Source: Thunnus maccoyii (Eukaryota; Chordata; Actinopteri; Scombriformes; Scombridae). From it: a stretch of DNA of 64,000 nucleotides. The notes under the pieces were generated by a model. The model was not told the DNA's origin and did no database searches. It saw only the letters and a program-made list of their open reading frames with translations. The stretch covers positions 18,006,501 through 18,070,500 of the forward strand of contig NC_056540.1 of assembly GCF_910596095.1 (NCBI RefSeq). The letters are read 5' to 3'. The position numbers were made by a program, and so were the translations under genes. Below are positions 13,985 to 29,000 of the stretch, one piece after another (position 1 is the stretch's first letter; the number at the start of each line of letters is the position of its first letter).

Positions 13985-15274
13985 AAATAAAAAAACAAGA
14001 GCAGGGGTGCTCTCATTGCAATCCAGTCTGTGTAATTTGGTAATGGTCAGTCACACATGCACACCAACGTTACTCTTCTGGTGACGCCTGGAGTCCCGTT
14101 TGACTCGTATCACTTTAGATATCAGACAGCACAGGGATGTCAGCTTTAAAAGTAGGCTGTCAGAGGATAAACTTGGAGAGAGGAAGTTGTGTGGCACACA
14201 GAAATGAGATGAGGAACAGTGATTCATCAGATTTAGTATTAGTACTCACTGAAAAAAGTTTTTCTTTCTTGTACATGGTGTGTGGGTTAGTCTCTCTCCA
14301 ATGTGCAGCTCTTGTTTGATACATGTCTCATCTCATAAATCTTTTACCTGAAGTAGCAGCATAATTTGAGATCCTTCCAACATGTATATGGATGTGGTGC
14401 CACCTGGAGTTGACCAACAGTACTTCACCAAGATGACCGTCCGGCCAGCAGTGGAAATGTTACTGTGGAGAAGCTGATTTAGTGAAAAAAAGACTATTAA
14501 TGTCATCCTGTTTTGTGGAAGTAAGATGGTTATGTCAGAAATGTGTGTCAAATACTAGTATCAAGATAGTTTATTGAGAGGATAAACTTAAGAACACATT
14601 ATTGTGAACAATTCTAGTGACTTATTTACACTGTTGTTGGCAGAGACAGTAACACTCAGATTAAGCAACATAGTGAAACAAAGAGTTCTTTCAACTGCTG
14701 AACAAGGAAATAAAGAGCTGTCTTTAAATTCTGAGTTTTAGGTGATTATTTTTCATAGACCTTAATATTTCTCTATAAGGAATTACAATGGCTTAGTTGA
14801 ATGTAATGGACAACTAGCTGGAAAACAGTAAAGTGAAAGTGTCAAATAAACAAACACTACCAACTAAAGTTCAAAATGTCAAGGTAAACAAAACAGACAT
14901 AATGACTAAGTTTAGACAGGACATCAATCAATTTCTGTTATGTCAGCAATAAAAAAATGTCTACCCCAAAAACAAAAAACAGAACCAACATACAAGAAGT
15001 TGCTTATCTCACAATCACAGATCTGAATCAACACAATTTCCAAAGGCCAAACACATTCTCATGTAAGTTTGAACATCTAAGGATTATGAAGAAAACTTGG
15101 GGAGTAATAAATGAAAATATCATGTTTCTGGAGTAATGTTTAAACGGGAGGCCTTTTATTTCAAAGACTTTCTCAAATCTTTTTCATGCTGGGCATTTTG
15201 GATACAGTGTGAGACTTCTGACTGATATAAAGCATCTCTTAAAATATCAAGTCAGCTAAGTGCTAAGTCACACC

Positions 15275-15415
15275 TACTTTGAGATTCTTGGAGACATTTC
15301 GTCACTCATCCACAAGGCTTCTTCAGTTCTAACTGACTGGTGGGGAATCACAAGCAGATGAGAGGCAAAACATCTTTAAGATTCTGAAGAAAGTCCAGTT
15401 TCCTCTGACTTCACA
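15275..15415 (-). repeat. Retroelement-type repeat fragment
   Basis: It contains GGAGACATTTCGTCACTCAT, CAAGGCTTCTTCAGTTCTAA and CTGACTGGTGGGGAATCA. On the minus strand this gives a GATGAGTGACGAAATGTCTC block. I associate this block with the non-coding end of Penelope-like elements in fish, but that attribution is from memory of the motif, not from coding sequence, since none is present here. It lies just downstream of the 3' end of the AhpD-like gene and may be part of its 3' UTR or beyond it. Confidence 0.35.
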
Positions 15416-15725
15416 CTTGTAGATTTACTATGACTTGACTTTAGAGACAATAAGATCACCTCTTCTGTCAGTCTCTTGTTGTATCCCATGCCAACACTGG
15501 CTCAGTCAAGCTACCACAGTGTTTAATTATGATCTCAGGACATATTGACTAATTCCAATATGAACTTTCAGATTTACTTGCCTTCACGTTGCACACCTGT
15601 AGATCTGATATTGCACTTCATATCATCACAAATTAGAAAACATCTGATTGTTCACACATGAGAGGGAGATGAAAATATAAAACAGAACTGAGGCACTTTT
15701 AGCTGTCTGTAACACTACTCCCTTT

Positions 15726-16603
15726 TCACTCTTCCCCTGCCTTGTCCTTGCTCTTGTCCCGTGGTATGCGGCCCATATTATAAAATTCTAGGTTTGGCCT
15801 CATGTCAGTGAGGTGGGCGAGCCGGTTGGACATGGCAAAGAAAGCAGTGATGGCAGCGATGTCCCAGGCGTCTTCGCGGTCGAAGCCCACTTCCTCCAAG
15901 GACTCAAAGTGCTGCTCTGTGATGGTGTCGCAGCGACACACAGCCAAAGCAAAGTCCAGCATGGCACGCTCCCGAGGTCCCAGCTCTGCATTCTCATAGT
16001 TAACAATAACCTGGGTGAAAGTAGTGATGGAGGACATTTATATACACCAGGATGTTTTTATGTGGCTTAACATATACAATTTTGGCAATCACAAAAAAAT
16101 AACTGTCTCTCCAATTGTTTTACAGTAATTTTGAAATAAACAAAAATCAACATACAACATATGCAAAATAAAATCTGACTCTGTTGCCAGTAAGCAACTC
16201 TTTAACATAAAAGATAACAACTCAAGCTTAGTAACTGTGCATTACAATAAGAAGAGCAGAGGAAGACAGTGAAAGTCACTTAAAGATGATACCTGGTCAG
16301 AAAGAGTGGGTTTCTTAGAATAGATGCGGTGCAATGCACTGTGGGATACCACACAGTAAAGACACTTATTGTAGATACTGGTAGCCACTACTATCAGCTC
16401 ACGATCTGCCTTGGTTAATCTGCCTGGAAGACAAAAAGAAACATATAATGAGATTGTGTGAGAAAAGTTTTGATTTAATTGTATTGAAAAAACAGAAGTT
16501 AATGTAAAAAGTTTAAATGCTCAGAGGTAGACTGGATAACCACTATGTGGCAAAACATTTATCAATACAAAACCAGATTGTGGTTATCTAATAACCACAC
16601 ACA

Positions 16604-16653
<50 letters not shown>

Positions 16654-19600
16654 CTGAATGGTCAGTTTTGGCTTAGTTTGCTTTTACAAAGTCAATTAGT
16701 AGAGAGGAGGTCAGCTTCTGTTCCACTGTCTTCTCATTAAGGTTTTTTTTTTTTAATCATTCATCTCTGAAAAGCTTGATACATGATAATGAGGTGCTCT
16801 ATCCGCATTCCAAGACATTGGTTCTCAGTTGGTCTAGCCTCATGATACACATTTCTCCTTAATCATTAAGTCACAGTTTCATATGGGCCAACTAAACACC
16901 TATTTAATTTTTTTCCCCACAAAACAAAATAACAAAAGTGTAACTGAAGTTTAAAACCCGATAAAATAAAAAGCATTAGAACAAAAACCTTGATACCTTA
17001 CAGTCATCTTGTACCAACGACTAGTTCCAACTTGCCAACTAAGTGATTTCTAAGACTTCTTTAATGACTTTATTTAACACAAGAACTTAACCACACATCA
17101 AGTAACTTTTTGAAAAAACAATGGGTCTCATGCAGGAAGCGATATATGAAAAAAATGTCTTATTTTTGTTCGTATCCACAATTTGTTCTTATTTTGTTAG
17201 TACCGACTGATTTCTGGGATTCACCAATGTTCTCTGCTTTTTGCTCTTGTTTTAGATAAGAGAAAATTTTAGGAGTGGTCAGAGCACTCTTACCAAGATA
17301 AGAAAAAAACATCTTGTTTTCACAGTCCACAAATTATTTATCTAATGCAAGGAAACATACGTTTTAAATTTGAGGATCATAAAAAAATGCATGAATATCA
17401 TATAATCAAATTTAGATTATTATATGTCTTAGAGTAATTGTAATGACTGGATTATTAAATTTGTGGGCAAACACTTGAGTGTTCATTGAAATGCCAGCAA
17501 AAAAGCCTATACACTACCACAGGTAGAAAAAAGGTGACGTATATAAATTACTTTTACGGTGTTTATACAGTAGATCTCCAACATTTTTTTAACCTTAATT
17601 TAACGAGGAAAAGTTTCATTGAGATTAAAAATTTCTTGCAAGAGTGTCCTGGCCAAGACAATTACCAGAGTTGCAGAGATAAAAACACAGTTTGACTCAA
17701 AGCAGAGGGAGCAGCATACTTAAATGCCCTTTTCCCTGTTCAGTATGGGCTTTAGGGACAGATAGTAGGAATAAGTCCTGGGAGCGAAGACAATAACTTC
17801 TAATACTTTTCTGAAGGATGTAGATCTGTTGGTAAGATGGAAGCAGACCAAGAATGGCCTTATAAATAAGAACATATCAATGGTTAAGTCTGCAGGTGGC
17901 ACACCATCCAACCTGAGCATACAAAGAGTCATGGTGAATAAGGGCTTAATAAACCTCAGTGCTCCATGGTAGACAGTATCCAGCGTGTGTTGGCATTGCG
18001 GAGATGCATGCATGTATATAACATCTCCATAGTCCAGCACAGACATAAAGGTGGCAGCAACAAGTCTCCTGTTGGCCTCCAAGGAAAAGCAAGACTTATT
18101 TCTAATATAAGAACCCAATTTCAACATAAACATGCAAAATATACCTTAAGCAACTGGTGTGTCTGTGAATTCATGCTGGTGGGGGCTTGAGTCCTAGATG
18201 TGCGTGGCAGTGGATCACTGTCTGTGTCCGGGGCTTCAGAAAAAATGATACACCTCGAGTGGCATCACTGCCAAGGAGACGTCTGAACGTCTGACTGGAC
18301 ACCTGTCAATGCCACCTCTCTAATTATTTCTTGAATTATTAGGTCTACTTACGAGACTGCCACCTATTTCTGTCACGCTTGGCTTGGGCAATATGTTTTT
18401 TTGCTCCCATTTTCATGTCAAACCATTTTCTTTTAATTTCAGGTACAATGCATCCCTCTGCTGACACGGCATTTACAGCATCACATATTGTATGTTTTGC
18501 CATTGCTGGGATTTTGATTTTCGTGTAACACCAGTACTGATGCTCTGGAAAATCATGTTTACATTGTTTAAGTTTATTTAACTGTTCGTCAGTTTCACTA
18601 CTGCTGAAGTTCTTCCTCTACTTACAGCCTTTTTTGGTGTCATCTCTCCAATTCTCGTGCCAGAGTATTTGCACACGGCACAACACCTGTCCTTATATAG
18701 TGTTTAGGAGGGGTTACCTATGCTAATAACAAACAATTGGCCACATGCCTCCAATTTATGATCAAGTAGGATTCATCATTCAGCACACCTGGATAAGAGT
18801 AGATTTGGATGGTTAAGAACGTCTGGTGCATCTGGAGTTGACTTCTCTTATTTTTTCTGAATGTTGCTGCATGAGGCCCATTATCTACTTTCTTTCATGA
18901 ATGAAAGTTTGCATGTGAATGCTCCTCTAATACCAACTGATCCCTATTATTACCCTCAGAACTCTTTTGTTTTAGTTTATTCTATTTCCCTTGATTCTAT
19001 TTTGCCAACAGGAAATTGCCTTTACAGTATTGTATAAATGCTTTGACATGTTCATAGAAAATCTTTCTACAACACACATTTTGATCTGCAATTAACTGTA
19101 ATAAAGTCACACAAATGCACATTGGCATTGCCAGGTCAGGTAAAGATATTGCTATGCAAACATTTCCAACAACACATAAAGAAGGCATTGAATGATCCTG
19201 TAAAACTTGATTTCATATGGTGGGATTGCCAGAAAATAACTCCAACTCCCAACTGTAAATTATGCGCTCAGTGCCAAAATATCCTGAAGCTACAGATTCA
19301 GTGAGATATAAGATAGAGCCTGTTTCATTATATCAGTATGTAACACACTTCCACTCTTACAGTAGGTGTAGTCCAAAACCAACAGAGCCACTTTGTACGG
19401 CATGGGTGTGTTTTCCACTGCACTAAAATTCAGCACACAAAACAAAAGCTTTTGGCAATCTGACTGAAAGCTTTTTCTGTTTCCCTGTCTGATATTAACC
19501 TGTTTTACTACAACTTATTAGCTACAGCTCATCTGCAACAGGAGCTGTCACCACAGAGTTAGGAGTACACTACCTGCCACTGTCAAAAGGGGATTTATTT

Positions 19601-20265
19601 GAGCCCCTGAAGCATGCCATGTATTATACCTATTCAAACTGTTTCAGGGGCCCAAGTGAAGTCCTCAGTGTGCCCCCGACCCCTAGCAACGTCTCTGACA
19701 CTTGGTGCCACAACTCATACACGGAGGAACAGAAAGGACACACACCTGTCTCCTTGTTCATTAGTTCATTGTAGTAAGCGAAGAAAGCTCTGAACTCTGC
19801 CGGTCTATGAGAGAGGACTTTGAAGACATTGGGCAAAAAGCCTCCCTGTAAAGAAACAGTGTAAAATCAGACTACGTCAAGACAATGTTTGCACAGTACT
19901 AAGTTAAATGCCCGAGCATAACTTTTTCTCTTACCTTTGACTCCACTTCTTCCATAAGCTCCACTATATCATAAGGCAGGTCTTTCTTGTAAGGTATTGG
20001 ATAGCGACTGATTTTCTCAGGAGGGGGATCGCTGGAGAAATGTCTGGTCCCTGCTGCCACCACCGCCGCCGCTGCTGCTGGCTTCCCCCGAAACACGCAG
20101 CTCGACCGGAGAGACGCCTGGACGGAGGACAGGGGAGTTATCTTACATGAGACAGTCATACAGAAACAGGGCTAAAGAAAGTACGATGTAGAGAAGGATT
20201 CAACAACTTACAAGCTGTGTGAACACAGGAGGACGAAACAACTTCGAGACGAGGCTACTCGCCAT
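15726..20265 (-). CDS. Mitochondrial AhpD-like (CxxC) peroxidase-related protein, 5 coding exons
   Basis: Coding exons on the minus strand are 20265-20212, 20117-19935, 19845-19746, 16423-16293 and 16010-15726 (stop at 15728-15726). All junctions are AG/GT, phases close, and the protein is 250 residues. Residues 1-47 have no acidic residue, are rich in Ala, Ser and Arg and end RHFSS before the first Asp (48), which looks like a mitochondrial targeting peptide. The rest is an all-helical AhpD/carboxymuconolactone-decarboxylase-type domain. Glu121, Cys133, Cys136 and His140 match the E-x11-C-x2-C-x3-H signature of AhpD, the thiol peroxidase-like enzymes that cycle through a CxxC disulphide. It resembles bacterial 'peroxidase-related' proteins and a fish gene known to me only by a clone name (si:ch211-175m2.5). 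Activity is inferred, not shown. It is divergently arranged with polr2g. The large intron 3 (16424-19745) carries nested transposon remains. A possible 3' end lies near 15157 (AATAAA on the minus strand). Confidence 0.88.
16612..16647. repeat. (CA)n microsatellite in intron 3 of the AhpD-like gene
   Basis: About 18 CA units following a short CT-rich lead-in, about 190 bases inside the intron from the fourth exon. Confidence 0.95.
17720..18150 (-). pseudogene. LINE reverse-transcriptase C-terminal fragment, decayed
   Basis: The minus-strand frame includes NKSCFSLEANRRLVAATFMS, then VLDYGDVIYMHAS and DTVYHGALRFI. This is the conserved C-terminal region of ORF2 in CR1/L2-like LINEs. After HGALRFI the frame shifts: the expected continuation is found in another frame, and the last part returns to a PRTYSYYLSL-like segment. 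No endonuclease or catalytic RT region is present. It is a 5'-truncated, inactive copy inside the Harbinger-type remnant. Confidence 0.6.
18350..18620 (-). pseudogene. Decayed Myb/SANT-like DNA-binding domain of a Harbinger element
   Basis: Translating the minus strand from about 18620 gives a run of about 90 residues that includes DAVNAVSAEGCIVPEIKRKW followed by FDMKMGAKKHIAQAKRDRN. The order VNAVS-x-EG...EIKRKWFDMK-x-xAKK is characteristic of the Myb/SANT-like (trihelix) proteins that accompany Harbinger transposases and of domesticated relatives such as NAIF1. No start codon or complete gene surrounds it, so it is treated as a relic. Confidence 0.55.
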
Positions 20266-21032
20266 AGCAGCCAGCTAAAAAATATCTGGTTTGAGTTTAT
20301 TTCTCTCGTTCTCCTAGCTGGAAAGTGCAAAAGAGCAGGCGGAGGGAGTGTCGAAAACTGCAGTCAGCTGTCTCGAGGAAGTCACACAAATATTTGCAAA
20401 ATAGATACAGATAGCGTTGCTGCTTCTGGTGAAGTGAAAATAAAATAAATAATCTATCTAGTTCATCTTTCCAACTTTTGCTCAGTTATATTATTATATT
20501 AGAAATTATGTATAATTCTATATTGTGATATTCCTGCCTACCTTTATCATTTATCTCCTGATTGTTGAATGATAATGATATGTTAACAGTCACGTCACAC
20601 AAACCAATCACAGTTCAAGATGGAGTCACGCCTTGCTGTCTGTCCCGTCTGTCCGCTCCGCTGTACTTCCACCTCCTCGCCGCCAGGGGTCAGGCTGTGT
20701 GTTGAATTACATTGTGCCTAGGCGTTTATACCTGTATTTTATGTTATATATTTTTTAAACAAGCTTTCAACAAAGATGATTTAACTTAGCTTTGAGATGT
20801 TTAGGGTTAGTTTATGTTTGCGTCTCCCAATTTTAACAAAGACAAATTTGTTTCCTGAGAAACAAACGCGGGGCAACAAAGGTCCCTTCATCGACCTCGT
20901 GAACCGGAAATGACTTTGTTGCGAATGAGCGACAGGTTTTCGTTGTTTTCATTCAATAAGTGGATAAACGTATAGATAACTCATTCAAACAAGTATATTA
21001 ATCAAAGACGGATTGACCTTTACAAAACAGAA
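20266..21032. promoter_or_regulatory. Divergent promoter region between AhpD-like gene and polr2g
   Basis: The 767 bp separating the two start codons have no other gene. The right half holds an inverted-orientation CCAAT element (ACCAATCAC near 20602), an AAGATGG motif of YY1 type near 20618, a short GC-rich patch (20650-20695) and a consensus ETS site ACCGGAAATG (20903-20912) about 120 bp before the polr2g start codon. There is no TATA box at a sensible distance, as expected for housekeeping genes. Transcription starts cannot be placed exactly from sequence alone. Confidence 0.5.
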
Positions 21033-25377
<4,345 letters not shown>

Positions 25378-25704
25378 TTTGCGCCAGAGGGAGTAAATAT
25401 CACATTGGGCAGTTTTTGTTGTAGCCTAGCAGTTTCTTTGTTAAAAACAATATTTTTCTACTCCAATATGGTATGGGCACAGATGTTGAATCCCTGTAAC
25501 TACTTCATTTCATTACTATGATGAACAGTCTAGATCTGATTGGTTTTTATTGGAACTGCTGTGAAATTCAAAGAAAATATAAACAAGAGAATGCTTGCTA
25601 AATTGGTAGCAAGATGATTTACAAAGTAGCCAGCGCAATTAACAGTTTCTTTCATATTGAATGTCATTTTCATTATGTATTGTTTGCTTTTGTATGTGGA
25701 CCAT

Positions 25705-25710
25705 AATAAA
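25705..25710 (+). terminator. polr2g polyadenylation signal
   Basis: AATAAA, 328 bases past the polr2g stop codon, followed by T-rich sequence. It is the first good signal after the stop. It lies about 325 bp before the eef1g start codon. Confidence 0.7.
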
Positions 25711-25929
25711 ATATTTTATTTGTTCTTATATTTTTGGTACTCATTTTCTGTACTTGTAAAAGGAAAAAGTATCACAGAACCATCTTTTTTATTTTTATGT
25801 GTGCAAAGATATTCGATGCACAGCTCAACTGTTGTTATTATAACATCTGTATTACTTTTTATTATCTTTAAAAGTATCAGCTGAGACGCGCTACTGTGTG
25901 ACAAAGCATCACCTGGTTGGTATATAACA

Positions 25930-26034
25930 TGAGGGGAAATGCGTGAACGCGGAAATTTCAAGGACGCGCACGTGTTGCGGGCGTAAATACGTCAGTGGAG
26001 CGCGCCCTCGTTCTTTCTTTCTCTCGTCCTGAAG
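25930..26034 (+). promoter_or_regulatory. eef1g promoter and 5' TOP leader
   Basis: A CpG-rich interval holds an E-box CACGTG (25969-25974), a CRE-like TACGTCA (25988-25994) and, just before the start codon, a pyrimidine stretch TTCTTTCTTTCTCTCGTCCT (26011-26030). A C followed by an unbroken pyrimidine run at the 5' end is the terminal oligopyrimidine (TOP) signal that couples translation-factor mRNAs to mTOR signalling; eEF1G mRNA is a known TOP mRNA in mammals. The start of transcription near 26013 is inferred from this motif. There is no well-placed TATA box. Confidence 0.65.
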
Positions 26035-29000
26035 ATGGCGGCAGGGGTGAGTAAGATGGAGCGATAGCTAGAAACTGAGCTTTCTTTGTACTTTCCTGGT
26101 GCAATCCGTCTAAAATCAGCCCCATCCTCACTCTTATTGAGCACCTTTGTATGTCACTGATCCTCTCTGGCTGTTATGGTGCTGTTCTTCTGTGTATTTA
26201 CCGATAATTTCATTCAGTGTTCATTGTAACAACCGTTAGCTTTTGCTATCCTGACGTTGCATTCAAGCTGAATGACGCCCCTCTCCTGGGCCAGGCTCAT
26301 GCCACGTTACCTTAGCTAGTTTCATTGTGGGAAAACTTGGTGGAACCTTAATGGACATTTTTGCTTAACGTCAGTGCCTATGTTCAGTTTGTGTCGTCCT
26401 AAAGAAGACCTTTTGCTTGAGTTAGTGTCTAAAGCTAAGTAATGGAAGACTGTTGTGCTTTATTTCCGCTAATGATGGCTAGTTAGCATTGTAAGCATGC
26501 TAATAGGCGCGTGAATATAGCTGTTAACTCAGCTTTCACTTGTAGTTGGCTAATTGAAGTACATGTGATCGTGGTAGCTAGGAGAGATGTATCTTCTCCA
26601 GCTTCTCCTTGTTCCCCTTCCTGCCCAGTCCATTTAAATGGCTGAGCATGTAGCTTTGGATGGCATCATTCATCCAGAGTTAAGAATAGTATTCTCCCAG
26701 ACGCTACGTTGTGTATTTTAAAGTAGAACTGCATTAAAAGGCCAGAGTACATGATTTGTTGTACATTAGCAATATATTGATATGAGAGCATCCTTTGATA
26801 GATGTAGATTTGTTCAGTGCATTTAATTGTCCAATAATTGCAGTGTTTCCGCTCCTTTTTACAGACTCTGTACACGTACCCAGAGAACTGGCGGGCCTTC
26901 AAGGCTCAGATTGCAGCCCAGTACAGTGGTGCTCGCCTCAAAGTGGCCAGCAGCTCCCCTGCCTTCACCTTCGGGCAGACAAACCGTACTCCTGCCTTCC
27001 TCAACAACTTCCCTCTGGGCAAGGTTAGTGCAACTGATTTTGTTGGTTGAACAGAAATGCTCGTCGTGTTTTACATTTATTTTTGTTTCAATGTCTGCAA
27101 TGAATGTAGTTGAATCAGTTAGTCCAATTATATTAACTAATTGTCAAATGTAACTAAGTTGAAAGGCTTTAACCGGTTTGACCACAGCACTGTTGTGTAA
27201 CTGAATGCACTTACCTGCTTGATTATCTGTACTAAAACTTGCTAAATGCTTTAAATTATACTTCAATTCTGCTATATTTTGTAGGTACCCGCTTACCAGG
27301 GAGATGACGGCTTCTGTCTGTTTGAGAGTAATGCCATTGCTCACTACTGTAAGTCTCACATTTACTAATAATTAAATGGTTTGCTCTGTGTCTTATGCAC
27401 TCTCAACTTAGGTGTTGACCCAAAATGTCTGTATTTATATATTTCCTAAAGTCTAAAAAGTATAGTATGTGCCAGTAGGTTTAATGGAAAGGTACATTTC
27501 AATCAAAACAGACTTTTTATCTAGTCTGCACTTTTAACTGTCTCTACGCTAGTTTTTAAAGGACTTAGATTTATGATGCCATGAAATCCCACTTTTTTTG
27601 AAGGCTCATCTCTTAAAGTGTAGAATGGGTACGAAATAACACAACCAAATTCGCACAGTCAAGTTAATGAAGTTGAGATGCACTGTTGGTAATGTAGGTG
27701 CCAGGTTTTGACAAAGAAGAAGAATGCAAGGAATAAAACATGCCATGAGTTTGACAGCGTTTATAGGGGTGCAATGATAAATTGGGGTACTCTTTTATAA
27801 GAATTATTTTGTCCCTTTCAACTGCAGTGAGCAATGATGCCCTGCGTGGTGCCACTCCCCAGGCCGCAGCCCAGGTGCTGCAGTGGGTGAACTTCGCTGA
27901 CTCAGAGATCATCCCTCCAGCCAGCGCATGGGTCTTCCCCACTCTGGGAATCATGCAGTTCAACAAGCAGGTGTGTAGCTCAGCATTTTCTGGTCAAGCT
28001 TTCAGACTTAAGTGCTTTGGTAACTGTGGTTTGTGGCCATTTCAGCTGGCTGTAGTACAACACCCTGTTATAAGGACTTGGCATGATTGGGCACTTGACT
28101 GTATATTAGTTGTGTAATCCTGCATAGTCATTATTCTGTCTGGGTCTGTTCAGGCCACAGAGCAGGCCAAGGAGGACGTGAAGAGGGCCCTTACAGTGCT
28201 GAACCAGCACCTGAACACCCGTACCTTCCTGGTGGGAGAGAGGGTCAGCCTTGCTGACATCACTGTGGCCTGCTCCATGCTCTGGCTCTACAAACAGGTT
28301 TGACATGAACACAGCAGTTGCACAGCCAGCCACACATTGCTGATTGATTCTGACGTCTTAGAGTAACACTTCTAATGATATTTGAGTCACAATGCTTTCC
28401 AGAAAGCCCCTCTGCCTTGAGTATCCTAATGCCCCTATCTCCCTGATAGGTCCTTGAGCCTTCCTTCCGTCAGCCTTACCCCAATGTGACCCGTTGGTTT
28501 GTCACCTGTATCAACCAGCCCCAGTTCAAGGCTGTCCTTGGGGAGGTCAAGCTGTGTGAAAAGATGGCCCAGTTTGATGGTGAGTTATTAGCAGTGAGAT
28601 CAACAGGCACACACTTGGCACAAGACTGGCTGCAGAAGCATATCATTTAATTGAGACTGTGAAATTAGAGACATTGCCTCTGTGTCACTGATTTAAAATA
28701 CCAGTGTTTAAGATTTAGTGGCATCTAGTGGTGAGGTTGGAAACTGCAACCAACTGAATACCCCATCCCCCCTCCAAGCATGTAGGAGAACCTACGGTGG
28801 CTGCGATACTCATGGAAAATGCAAAAGGCCCTCTCTAGAGCCAGTGTTTGGTTTGTCCATTCTGGGCTACTGTAGAAACATGGCGGTGCAACATGGCAGA
28901 CTCCATGGAAGAGGACCTGCTCCCTATGTAGATATAAAGGGCTCATTCTAAGGTAATGAAAACACAAAAGATACTTATGTTCATGGGATTATACACTAAT

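Larger units (their letters stand above)
8341..15270. other. Gene-poor stretch between left flank and first gene
   Basis: No exon with a recognisable protein was found on either strand. The longest frame, 177 codons at 9460-9993 plus, has no start context, repeat pattern or domain I know and is left out as a gene. The stretch holds pieces of hAT-like and other MITEs (listed separately), a TATTC-type pentamer run and a CA microsatellite. Confidence 0.5.
17121..18882. mobile_element. Harbinger-type element remnant with terminal inverted repeats
   Basis: The left end ATGGGTCTCATGCAGGAAGC and the reverse complement of the right end, ATGGGCCTCATGCAGCAAC, match at 16 of the first 19 positions. Inside, on the minus strand, is a decayed Myb/SANT-like domain of the kind encoded by PIF/Harbinger elements (listed separately). 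A LINE fragment sits between the left end and this domain, which suggests a nested insertion. I did not find a clean 3-bp target duplication. The whole lies within intron 3 of the AhpD-like gene. The Harbinger assignment rests on the Myb domain and the TIRs; no DDE transposase is visible. Confidence 0.55.

Noticed and set aside
14333-14551. A minus-strand frame of 72 codons with a protein-like middle part.
   Set aside because: No domain recognised, no acceptor/donor pair consistent with an exon, and no neighbouring exons in phase.
28718-28951. A 77-codon frame beginning MASSGEV, matched by a similar frame at 56711-56920.
   Set aside because: The similarity is explained by the two copies of the TTAA MITE; the frames are not conserved at their ends and no gene structure is present.
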